Positions 7,791 through 14,304 of a DNA stretch of 14,304 nt are shown here, one piece after another (the stretch's first letter is position 1; the number at the start of each line of letters is the position of its first letter). Origin of the DNA: Cytophagaceae bacterium. GTDB lineage: Bacteria; Bacteroidota; Bacteroidia; Cytophagales; Spirosomataceae. Under the pieces are notes generated by a model. That model worked only from the letters and a program-made list of their open reading frames with translations. It did not search any database and was not told the DNA's origin. Made by a program: the position numbers and the translations under genes. Location of the stretch: the NCBI GenBank assembly GCA_027485075.1, contig JAIXRT010000232.1, positions 1-14,304 of the forward strand, given 5' to 3'.

Positions 7791-8073
7791 AAATAAGTAC
7801 TTTGTCCCAAAGTGATGCACAATCTTCTATGAATTTCAAATGGATTGGATGTGTTTGATATACATCATGTCCGGCCTCTGTTTCAAAAGTGGTCAATAAA
7901 CAATAATCATATGAACGGTCGATGACCGGACGATCTGTATTGGCAGGTTTTCCAACACTGAATACGTCTACCGTATCTATTTCAGCTAAAGAACTTACTC
8001 CTGCCTCGAATTTTTGAATATCTGCTTCAGATAATCCTTTTTTTAACCAAAAGTTTACTACGTGTACGAACAT
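7771..8073 (-). CDS. Dabb (stress-responsive alpha/beta-barrel) domain protein
   Basis: 100 residues forming a single Dabb domain, a dimeric ferredoxin-like alpha/beta barrel. Family features are the first strand FVHVVNFWLK (2-11), the SYDYCLLTTF strand (54-63) and the signature YQTHPIHLKF (72-81). No signal peptide is present, so it is cytoplasmic. Bacterial members mostly have no known function; a few plant and actinobacterial relatives act on polyketides, which is no guide here. The start shares one base with the dapA stop in a TAATG junction, a strong sign of translational coupling. Its end overlaps the following lipoprotein gene by 20 bases. Confidence 0.85.
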   Translation of the reverse strand: MFVHVVNFWLKKGLSEADIQKFEAGVSSLAEIDTVDVFSVGKPANTDRPVIDRSYDYCLLTTFETEAGHDVYQTHPIHLKFIEDCASLWDKVLIYDSESI

Positions 8074-8972
8074 TAGTTTATTAAGTTTTCTTGTTTAATA
8101 ATTTGAGCTAATTTCTCTCCTAAACCCTCTGATGCAGATGCCAAAGGCATGCGCACCTGATCATGCATAATATTTTGTAAGGCTAATATTTTCTTTACGC
8201 CTACTGGATTACCCTCTTCATACAAATATGGATCAATCGTTAAATAACCTTTTAATGCCTTTGCTGCAGTGGCAAAATTCCCCGCTAATGCTTCGTGAAT
8301 CATTGCCGTGAATTGTGCAGGAAATGCATTGGCAATAACAGACATAACACCTACACCACCGATGGATATGATGGGTACAGCTTGTACATCATCGCCTGAA
8401 ATCAATAAAAAGTCATGGGGTTTGTGAAAAGCTATTTCCATGCATTGTTCAATGATACATGAAGCTTCTTTTATTCCAATGATATTTTGATGTTCAGTCA
8501 ATGTTAAAACGGTTTCAGCAGACATATTAATTCCTGTTCTACCAGGAATATTGTACATAATTACGGGAACAGGACACGCATCTGCAATGGCTTGATAATG
8601 AGCAATAACGCCGCGAGCACTAGGCTTATTGTAGTAAGGACAAACAGAAAGTATTGCATCAATGCCTTCGAAATCAGTTGATTTAATTTGGTTAACTAAA
8701 TTTTCCGTGTTATTTCCGCCTAAACCGTATACGATGGGTAAATTTCTAGAATTACTTTCCTTAATGGAGGCTACAATCTGTTTCTTTTCATCAGCTGTGG
8801 TTGTAGCAGATTCACCAGTTGTTCCTTGCACGACAAGGTAATCAACGCCTCCTTGACTAACATGATTGATTAGATTTTTTAAACCATTCCAATCGATAGA
8901 ACGATCTGCTAACATCGGTGTTACGAGTGCAGGTGCAACACCATGAAATTTTGGTAATTGATTTGATTGCAT
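8073..8972 (-). CDS. dapA: 4-hydroxy-tetrahydrodipicolinate synthase
   Basis: 299 residues, normal for DapA. It condenses pyruvate with L-aspartate-4-semialdehyde, the first committed step to meso-diaminopimelate and lysine, in the cytoplasm. The active site is complete: GTTGE (50-54, the two threonines of the proton relay), PYYNKP (112-117, Y114), YNIPGRTG (140-147, Y140 and R145) and the Schiff-base lysine K168 in GIKEAS. R145, which holds the semialdehyde carboxylate, argues for true DapA over a 2-keto-3-deoxy-sugar-acid aldolase of the same family. The start follows the ligA stop after 3 bases, and the stop overlaps the Dabb start (TAATG), so it lies inside a four-gene operon. Confidence 0.94.
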   Translation of the reverse strand: MQSNQLPKFHGVAPALVTPMLADRSIDWNGLKNLINHVSQGGVDYLVVQGTTGESATTTADEKKQIVASIKESNSRNLPIVYGLGGNNTENLVNQIKSTDFEGIDAILSVCPYYNKPSARGVIAHYQAIADACPVPVIMYNIPGRTGINMSAETVLTLTEHQNIIGIKEASCIIEQCMEIAFHKPHDFLLISGDDVQAVPIISIGGVGVMSVIANAFPAQFTAMIHEALAGNFATAAKALKGYLTIDPYLYEEGNPVGVKKILALQNIMHDQVRMPLASASEGLGEKLAQIIKQENLIN

Positions 8973-8975
8973 ACA

Positions 8976-10976
8976 TTATGAAAGAAGATCTAAAAATTCT
9001 TCTTCGCTTAAAATTTTAATATTCAGTTGATTAGCTTTTTCAAGCTTAGCGGGTCCCATGTTATTTCCGGCTACTAAATAATCTAGTTTGGACGAAATAC
9101 TTGATACTACTTTACCGCCATTCGCTATTATTTTGGCTTTTAATTCTTCTCTTTCAAAGTTTTCAAAGACTCCCGAAATTACGAAACTTTTTCCGACTAA
9201 GGACTCCCCTTCTAGGACTATTTCTTGGATATCTTCCGCTAATTGAATCTTTGCGTCACGTAATTTTGATATAATCGCTAGATTCATTGGAACTTTAAAA
9301 TATTCGATGATACTGATTGCGATGCGATCGCCAATTTCTGGAATAGCTATTAGTTCATCATAACTGGCAGCTGCTAGGTTATCTAGACTATGAAAAGCAA
9401 GTACCAATTTTTCAGCAATAGTGGCTCCCACATGTCGAATGCCTAATCCAAACAAAACTTGCCTAAATGGAATTTGCTTCGATTTTTCGATTGATTGTAA
9501 AATGTTAGCAATTGATTTCTGTTGAAATCCTTCTAAGCCCCAAAAACTAAGTTCACTTAGTGCATATAAATCTGCGACGTTTTTTATGATACCTTTTTCA
9601 TATAATAAATCAATCGTCTCAACACCTATGTTTTCAATGTTTAACGCCTTGCGTTGAATGAAATGTTCAATTTTTCCTTTAATCTGAGGAGGGCAAGCTG
9701 TTTCATTAAAGCAATAATGATTTGCCTCACCGGGTAATCGTACCAATTCACCATGACATTCAGGACAGTGCGTCGGAAAGATGAAAGGGACGGCCTCAAT
9801 ACTTCTTTTTGTTAAATCAACTCCTGTTATTTTGGGGATGATTTCACCTCCTTTTTCGATAAAAACGCTATCTCCTCCATGTAAATCCAATCGTAAAATC
9901 TCATTTGCATTATGAACGGATGCCCGCTTAATCACAGTTCCAGCTAAATAGACGGGATGTAAATTCGCTACGGGAGTAATGTTTCCCGTCCGGCCTACCT
10001 GATAGGATAAGCTTTCTATTTTGGTTTGGGCAATTTCTGATGGATATTTAAATGAAATGGCCCAACGAGGTGATTTAGCTGTGTATCCTAATCTTTCTTG
10101 TTGACCTAAATCATTAATTTTTATAACTATACCATCTGTATTTAAGGGTAAATCATTGCGTTTTTCATCCCATTCATGGATGTAAGCGAGTATTTCATCA
10201 ACCGAAGTACATTTTTTCCATGTAGGCGATACAGGAAAACCTTGTTGGCTCATTAAATTCAAACCTTCCTCATGCGTTTGAAAAGGTATTTCATTTCCTA
10301 CAAAAGAATAAACATAGCAATCCATGTTTCGCCGAGCCACCTCAGCTGAGTCTTGCATTTTGAATGTTCCTGATGCGGCATTTCTAGGATTAGCTAAAGG
10401 AGCATCGCCTTTAGCAACTTTTTCCTCATTAATCTTTTCAAATGAACTAATCGGCATAAACCCTTCACCACGTACTTCGAAGGTTGATGGGAATTTTTCT
10501 GAACTTACTTTTAGTGGAATACGACGGATTGTTTTAACATTTTCTGTGATATCATCCCCTCGCGCCCCATCTCCGCGTGTGACACCTTTCACTAAACGTC
10601 CATTTTCGTACCAAAACGACAACGCTACTCCATCAAATTTTAACTCGCAAATATATTCATAGGGCTCCTCACCCAAAGCTTTTTTTATTCGGTCATCAAA
10701 ATCGCGTAAATCGGTCTCATTATAGGTGTTTCCCAAGGATAGCATTGGAAACTGATGAACAACTGATTTGAATGCTTTGGTGATGGTTCCTCCAACGCGT
10801 TGAGTTGGACTGTCTGGTAGTGCAAAAAGAGGATTTTGAAGTTCTAATTGTTGGAGTTCATGCATTAATTCATCAAATGCCTGATCCGAAATTAAACTCT
10901 CATTATTTTGATAGTAGGCTTCATTATATTGGTTTATGCGTACGACCAATTCCTGCATGCGCGACTGAATATCCAT
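8976..10976 (-). CDS. ligA: NAD-dependent DNA ligase
   Basis: 666 residues, the usual LigA length. It seals nicks with NAD+ during replication and repair. Domains in order: Ia/adenylation, with the AMP-accepting lysine in KFDG (K113); OB fold (about 315-395); a four-cysteine zinc finger (C404, C407, C422, C428); helix-hairpin-helix repeats (about 440-560, for example GLGIRHVGATIAEKL); and a C-terminal BRCT domain (about 590-666). TDGIVIK (280-286) and the FKYPSE motif are also intact. The start at MDIQSRMQEL is preferred; an internal ATG at residue 7 cannot be excluded. It heads a minus-strand operon with dapA, Dabb and lipoprotein genes, and diverges from rpe. It is the essential replicative ligase in most bacteria. 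Confidence 0.97.
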   Translation of the reverse strand: MDIQSRMQELVVRINQYNEAYYQNNESLISDQAFDELMHELQQLELQNPLFALPDSPTQRVGGTITKAFKSVVHQFPMLSLGNTYNETDLRDFDDRIKKALGEEPYEYICELKFDGVALSFWYENGRLVKGVTRGDGARGDDITENVKTIRRIPLKVSSEKFPSTFEVRGEGFMPISSFEKINEEKVAKGDAPLANPRNAASGTFKMQDSAEVARRNMDCYVYSFVGNEIPFQTHEEGLNLMSQQGFPVSPTWKKCTSVDEILAYIHEWDEKRNDLPLNTDGIVIKINDLGQQERLGYTAKSPRWAISFKYPSEIAQTKIESLSYQVGRTGNITPVANLHPVYLAGTVIKRASVHNANEILRLDLHGGDSVFIEKGGEIIPKITGVDLTKRSIEAVPFIFPTHCPECHGELVRLPGEANHYCFNETACPPQIKGKIEHFIQRKALNIENIGVETIDLLYEKGIIKNVADLYALSELSFWGLEGFQQKSIANILQSIEKSKQIPFRQVLFGLGIRHVGATIAEKLVLAFHSLDNLAAASYDELIAIPEIGDRIAISIIEYFKVPMNLAIISKLRDAKIQLAEDIQEIVLEGESLVGKSFVISGVFENFEREELKAKIIANGGKVVSSISSKLDYLVAGNNMGPAKLEKANQLNIKILSEEEFLDLLS

Positions 10977-10994
10977 AGCCTTAATTTAATGTGG

Positions 10995-11002
10995 TAAAGT
11001 TA
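10995..11002 (-). promoter_or_regulatory. Weak candidate -7 element for ligA operon
   Basis: On the minus strand TAACTTTA matches 7 of 8 positions of the Bacteroidota TAnnTTTG element, ending 19 bases before the ligA start codon. No clear -33 TTTG was seen upstream. The 80-base divergent spacer must hold the promoter if ligA heads its operon, but this exact site is tentative. Confidence 0.3.
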
Positions 11003-11044
11003 ACTCGTTTCGTGGGAGAAATAAACCTTAGTAAATAAATTTCA

Positions 11045-11052
11045 TACCTTTG
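11045..11052 (+). promoter_or_regulatory. Bacteroidota -7 promoter element (TAnnTTTG) for rpe
   Basis: TACCTTTG is an exact match to the -7 consensus TAnnTTTG of the Bacteroidota primary sigma factor. It ends 4 bases before the rpe ATG (11057), so transcription would start on or next to the start codon. No good -33 TTTG is visible about 18-20 bases upstream; that box is often poorly kept. Confidence 0.6.
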
Positions 11053-11056
11053 TATT

Positions 11057-11716
11057 ATGGACAAACTGATTATTGCACCTTCGGTATTGGCAGCAGATTT
11101 TGCCAACTTACAAAAAGAAACTATGATGCTGAATGCATCTAAAGCGGAATGGATTCATATCGATGTCATGGATGGCGTTTTTGTTCCTAATATTTCATTT
11201 GGTTTTCCTGTGCTTCAGGCAATTAAGAAACATACCTCTAAGTTTTTGGATGTTCATTTAATGATTGAAAAACCTGAAAGATTCTTAAAGCAATTTGCAG
11301 ATTCGGGTGCAAATATGATAACAGTGCATTTGGAGGCGTGTCCACACATTCACCGCACAATTCAAGAGATTAAAGATCTTGGTTGTTTGGCGGGTATAGC
11401 GATTAACCCAGGTACTCCTGTTTCTTTATTAAAAGATGTAATTAATGATATTGATTTGGTATTAATTATGTCAGTAAATCCTGGTTTTGGTGGGCAAAAA
11501 TTCATTACACATGCTGTTGATAAAGTGCGCGAAGCGAAATCAATGATTCAGCTTACCGGCCGTTCTATTTATTTGGAGGTAGATGGTGGAGTTTCCTTGA
11601 GTAATGCTGAGTCACTAATTGAAGCTGGAGCTAATGTACTTGTAGCTGGAAGTTTTGTTTTTTCATCTGCTAATCCACAAGATACCATTTCCCAATTACT
11701 CCATTTGGCGGATTAG
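11057..11716 (+). CDS. rpe: Ribulose-phosphate 3-epimerase
   Basis: 219 residues, the usual size. It interconverts D-ribulose 5-phosphate and D-xylulose 5-phosphate in the pentose phosphate pathway, in the cytoplasm, as a metal-dependent TIM barrel. Seen in the sequence: the N-terminal IAPSVLAADFANL (6-18); metal ligands H34 and D36 in HIDVMDG; H67 in VHLMI; MSVNPGFGGQ (138-147); and D176 in EVDGGV. The start fits the family exactly, with residues 6-10 at the first barrel strand, and the next ATG (residue 23) would cut that strand away. The start lies 4 bases after a perfect -7 promoter element, implying a leaderless or nearly leaderless transcript. The PD40/OmpA gene follows after 5 bases and is probably co-transcribed. 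Confidence 0.96.
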   Translation: MDKLIIAPSVLAADFANLQKETMMLNASKAEWIHIDVMDGVFVPNISFGFPVLQAIKKHTSKFLDVHLMIEKPERFLKQFADSGANMITVHLEACPHIHRTIQEIKDLGCLAGIAINPGTPVSLLKDVINDIDLVLIMSVNPGFGGQKFITHAVDKVREAKSMIQLTGRSIYLEVDGGVSLSNAESLIEAGANVLVAGSFVFSSANPQDTISQLLHLAD

Positions 11717-11721
11717 GCTTT

Positions 11722-13749
11722 ATGAGGCTTTTAAAAGTACTCTTTATTGGCGTAATTATGTTTACGAATATTATTTCCCATGCGCAATCTGTTCAATGGG
11801 CAAGTAAAGTAGTTTCGTTTTCAAGTGAGTACACAGATCAATTATTGGGAAAGGAATACCGGGCAATTCATGCGTTAGGAAGGCCAAGTAAATACCCTAA
11901 GTTTGGGAATACACCTAGTTCTTGGCAGTCTTTGACTCCAGATAACCCTTCAGGGGAATACTTAATTGTCTCTTTTGATACATTAAAACAGATTAAGCAA
12001 ATTGTTGTTTTTGAGAATTTTGGTGCGGGTTCTATAACGCGAATTGAAGCTTTTGATGAAAATAATAAGCTTTATCTAATCAGAGAATTACCAACTAGCT
12101 ATGCCCAGGCGAATGGTCAGATTACACGTGTTAAACTAAATTCACTAACTCCATTTAAAGTTAAATCAATCAAAATTACTTTGAATTCGGAACGAGTTAA
12201 AGGATTCAGTCAAATTGATGCCATTGCAATTTCGGATGATGATAAGCCCATTGAAGCGAGTATTGCCTTAGAAAAAGATCCCAATGCTTCTTTGGTTAAG
12301 GAGAATTTAGGTTTTGCGATTAATTCCAAGTTTAACGAGATATGTCCAGTAGTCAGTCCGGATGGGAAATCACTCTATTTTACGCGTTGGAAGCATCCAG
12401 ATAATTTAGGTAGTGCTAAAAATCAAGATATTTGGGTATCTCAACTAGGAGATGAAAAAAAATGGTTGAAAGCTAGTTTATTTCCTGCGCCCATTAATAA
12501 TGATGAGAATAATGCCGTTTGTGGAATTTCGCCTAATGGTAAAACGATGTTATTAAATAATGTCTACGGTAAAGATGGTCAAATGGAAAAAGGCGTTTCA
12601 CTATCATTTAAGTTGCGCACAGGTGACTGGAGTTTCCCCAAGCCTATCAGAATTCAAAATTTTAAAAACAAATCAGAATACTCAGAATATACTTTAGCCC
12701 CTAATGGTAAAATTCTTTTGATGACTACGGAGACGAAAGATTCCTATGGTGGAAAAGATATTTATGTTTCATTTTTAAAGGCAGATGATACCTGGACGGA
12801 GCCCAAAAATATAGGTCCCAATGTTAATTCAGGTGAATCGGAATCTACGCCTTTTATTGCGCCGGATGGTGTAACCATGTATTTTTCCTCTAGTGGGCAC
12901 GTTGGCTATGGGAATAACGACATTTTTTTAACGAGACGACTAGATGATACGTGGTTAAATTGGTCAATACCAGAAAATGTTGGTCCTGTAGTCAATACGA
13001 ATCAATGGGATGGTTATTTTTCTGTCTCAGCGCAAGGTGATTATGCCTATTTTAGTTCGGTTGAGAATTCAATGGGTGCCGAGGATATTTATAGGATTAA
13101 AATTCCAGAAAAGGTAAAACCTCAGACTTTGGTGCAATTTGCCGGTAAGGTTGTTGACGCGACCTCTAAGAACCCGTTGAATGCTAAGATTATCGTTAGA
13201 TCTACGATTAGTTCGGACACTATGTCTGTAGAATATGATCCTTATTTAGGAGATTTTTCATTTATGTGGCCTACCAAAAAGCCATTTATAGTTGAAGTAA
13301 AATCAAAAGGTTATTTAGCCAAAAGGGAACAATTTGATTTTCGAAAGGAATCCAAGTACATGGAGTTAAATCGTTTAATTGCTCTGATGCCATTAGAGAT
13401 AAATAAGCAATTCAAATTACCAACTTTGAATTTTGCTCAGAGTAAAGCCGACATACAAAAAGATTCATTTGAAGCTTTAGATGGAATTGTCTTAATTTTG
13501 CAGGATAATCCTGTTTATCATATCTTGATTGAAGGTCATACAGATTTGCAGGGCGATTGGAATGAAAATTTGCAATTGTCTATAGACAGAGCTATTAAAG
13601 TTAAAGAGTATCTAATTTCTAAAGGAATCCAAAGTTCGCGCATTCAAACGAAAGGTTGGGGTGGTACGAAACCAGTTTCTTCTAGCGTATTAGAAGATAA
13701 GCGCCGCTTGAACAGACGCGTTGAATTTACATTATTTATTAACGAATGA
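11722..13749 (+). CDS. PD40 beta-propeller / OmpA-family envelope protein
   Basis: 675 residues. A type-I signal peptide covers about 1-22 (cut near HAQ/S; no lipobox cysteine). Residues about 25-175 resemble a galactose-binding-like jelly roll of the type found on secreted proteins. Residues about 205-460 are PD40/WD40-like propeller blades with repeated SPDGK, APNGK and APDG turns and YF or DIY(V/R) strands. Residues about 470-560 look like a carboxypeptidase-regulatory-type beta sandwich (FAGKVVDATSKNPL). Residues about 565-675 form the OmpA C-terminal domain, with IEGHTD (603-608) and NRRVEF. D608 and R623 match OmpA Asp271 and Arg286, which bind diaminopimelate in peptidoglycan, so it is anchored to the wall in the periplasm. 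The propeller/sandwich/OmpA order resembles PorE of type IX secretion, but the N-terminus and absence of a lipid anchor differ. Function unproven. Confidence 0.88.
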   Translation: MRLLKVLFIGVIMFTNIISHAQSVQWASKVVSFSSEYTDQLLGKEYRAIHALGRPSKYPKFGNTPSSWQSLTPDNPSGEYLIVSFDTLKQIKQIVVFENFGAGSITRIEAFDENNKLYLIRELPTSYAQANGQITRVKLNSLTPFKVKSIKITLNSERVKGFSQIDAIAISDDDKPIEASIALEKDPNASLVKENLGFAINSKFNEICPVVSPDGKSLYFTRWKHPDNLGSAKNQDIWVSQLGDEKKWLKASLFPAPINNDENNAVCGISPNGKTMLLNNVYGKDGQMEKGVSLSFKLRTGDWSFPKPIRIQNFKNKSEYSEYTLAPNGKILLMTTETKDSYGGKDIYVSFLKADDTWTEPKNIGPNVNSGESESTPFIAPDGVTMYFSSSGHVGYGNNDIFLTRRLDDTWLNWSIPENVGPVVNTNQWDGYFSVSAQGDYAYFSSVENSMGAEDIYRIKIPEKVKPQTLVQFAGKVVDATSKNPLNAKIIVRSTISSDTMSVEYDPYLGDFSFMWPTKKPFIVEVKSKGYLAKREQFDFRKESKYMELNRLIALMPLEINKQFKLPTLNFAQSKADIQKDSFEALDGIVLILQDNPVYHILIEGHTDLQGDWNENLQLSIDRAIKVKEYLISKGIQSSRIQTKGWGGTKPVSSSVLEDKRRLNRRVEFTLFINE

Positions 13750-14304
13750 TTTCAAATAAGCCCGTATATTTTGAACAGTTGAATGGGATTCGTTTCATTG
13801 CAGTATTCCTTGTTTTAATTGATCACTGGCTTATTCCAATTAATCCATTTTCATTTTTGGGTCACCTAGGTGTTGTTATTTTCTTTGTGTTAAGCGGCTT
13901 TTTAATCACGAGAATACTTTTTGAGAACGCGGAAAGTTGTAGGGCTAACCACTCCTCGCCTCTTGTCAAAATGGTACGATTTATTTACCGTCGTTCGTTA
14001 CGTATTTTTCCTATCTATTTTTTACTCTTAGCTGTTGGGGGCATTTTTTCTTTGTCAAATATTTCTGAAATCGCTGGATGGTTGTTAAGCTACACGCCTA
14101 ATTTTTACATTATCCTGCATAATCGTTGGATGGGTGTTTGGGATCATTTATGGTCATTAGCCGTTGAAGAGCAGTATTATTTACTGTTTCCATATTTTAT
14201 ATTCTATATTTCCGCAGCCAAGTATCCAAGATTATTGATTTGGATGCTTTTGATTGGAATAGGTAGTCGACTCGGTTTTTATCTTTTGGCTTCGCATGAA
14301 GTGA
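13746..14304 (+). CDS. Acyltransferase-3 family membrane protein (5' part, cut by window edge)
   Basis: The reading frame starts at ATG 13746, which overlaps the preceding stop as ATGA, and is still open after 186 codons at the window end. Visible family features are NGIRFIAVF (13-21) and H27, giving the R-x10-H spacing (R16 to H27) of the acyltransferase-3 group; GVVIFFVLSGFLITR (42-56); RRSLRIFPIY (82-91); and HLWSLAVEEQYY (134-145). Several hydrophobic helices confirm an inner-membrane protein. The family O-acylates surface polysaccharides, peptidoglycan, lipids or antibiotics using an acyl donor from the cytoplasm. The substrate cannot be told from the N-terminal third. Overlap with the OmpA-family gene suggests translational coupling and an envelope role. 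Confidence 0.9.
   Translation, partial: MISNKPVYFEQLNGIRFIAVFLVLIDHWLIPINPFSFLGHLGVVIFFVLSGFLITRILFENAESCRANHSSPLVKMVRFIYRRSLRIFPIYFLLLAVGGIFSLSNISEIAGWLLSYTPNFYIILHNRWMGVWDHLWSLAVEEQYYLLFPYFIFYISAAKYPRLLIWMLLIGIGSRLGFYLLASHEV

Noticed and set aside
8073..8972. DapA homologue as a 2-keto-3-deoxy-sugar-acid aldolase for the fucose pathway, as a DapA-like gene occurs in the C. jejuni fucose locus
   Set aside because: The DapA-specific arginine (R145) and full proton relay are present, and the gene is in the ligA operon on the far side of the convergent junction.
10324..10662. Plus-strand 112-codon frame inside ligA
   Set aside because: Antisense to the conserved adenylation domain of LigA; no recognisable protein features.

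Overview
The window looks like chromosomal DNA from a Bacteroidota bacterium, most likely a Cytophagales-type free-living species; the genus is not resolved. The grounds are low GC, a TAnnTTTG-type promoter element, almost no Shine-Dalgarno sequences, a secreted M14 peptidase and GH29 fucosidase, and a PD40/OmpA envelope protein typical of the phylum. No rRNA, tRNA, CRISPR, insertion sequence or phage gene was seen. Coding density is very high, and no gene-free stretch exceeds about 100 bases.

Region 1 (1-7375) is a divergent fucose-related block. On the minus strand, a FucP-type sugar permease, a RhaM-type mutarotase and a UxaA-family dehydratase form a tightly packed operon (8-bp overlap, then 4-bp gap). 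It ends beside a 70-bp degenerate heptanucleotide tandem repeat at the left edge. On the plus strand, across an 84-bp intergenic region with an inverted repeat, lie a secreted M14 zinc peptidase and a secreted GH29 alpha-L-fucosidase that overlap by 11 bp. The simplest reading is that exported enzymes release L-fucose, the permease imports it, the mutarotase interconverts its anomers, and the UxaA-family enzyme acts as a sugar-acid dehydratase in a non-phosphorylating fucose pathway. The same three families occur together in the Campylobacter jejuni fucose locus.

Region 2 (7341-10976, minus strand) is a compact operon: ligA (NAD-dependent DNA ligase), dapA (4-hydroxy-tetrahydrodipicolinate synthase), a small Dabb-domain protein and a small putative lipoprotein. 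Gaps run from 3 bp to 20-bp overlaps, including a TAATG stop/start. Its last gene overlaps the 3' end of the fucosidase gene tail-to-tail by 35 bp.

Region 3 (11057-14304, plus strand) diverges from ligA across 80 bp. It holds rpe (ribulose-phosphate 3-epimerase), a multidomain PD40/OmpA protein and the start of an acyltransferase-3 membrane enzyme that runs off the right edge. The rpe start codon lies 4 nt after a perfect TAnnTTTG element, suggesting a leaderless mRNA.

Most of the window is recognisable metabolism and housekeeping. I did not find a wholly new system. The points most worth following are the fucose block with its altered permease residue, the divergent-promoter palindrome, the heptamer repeat and the apparently leaderless rpe.
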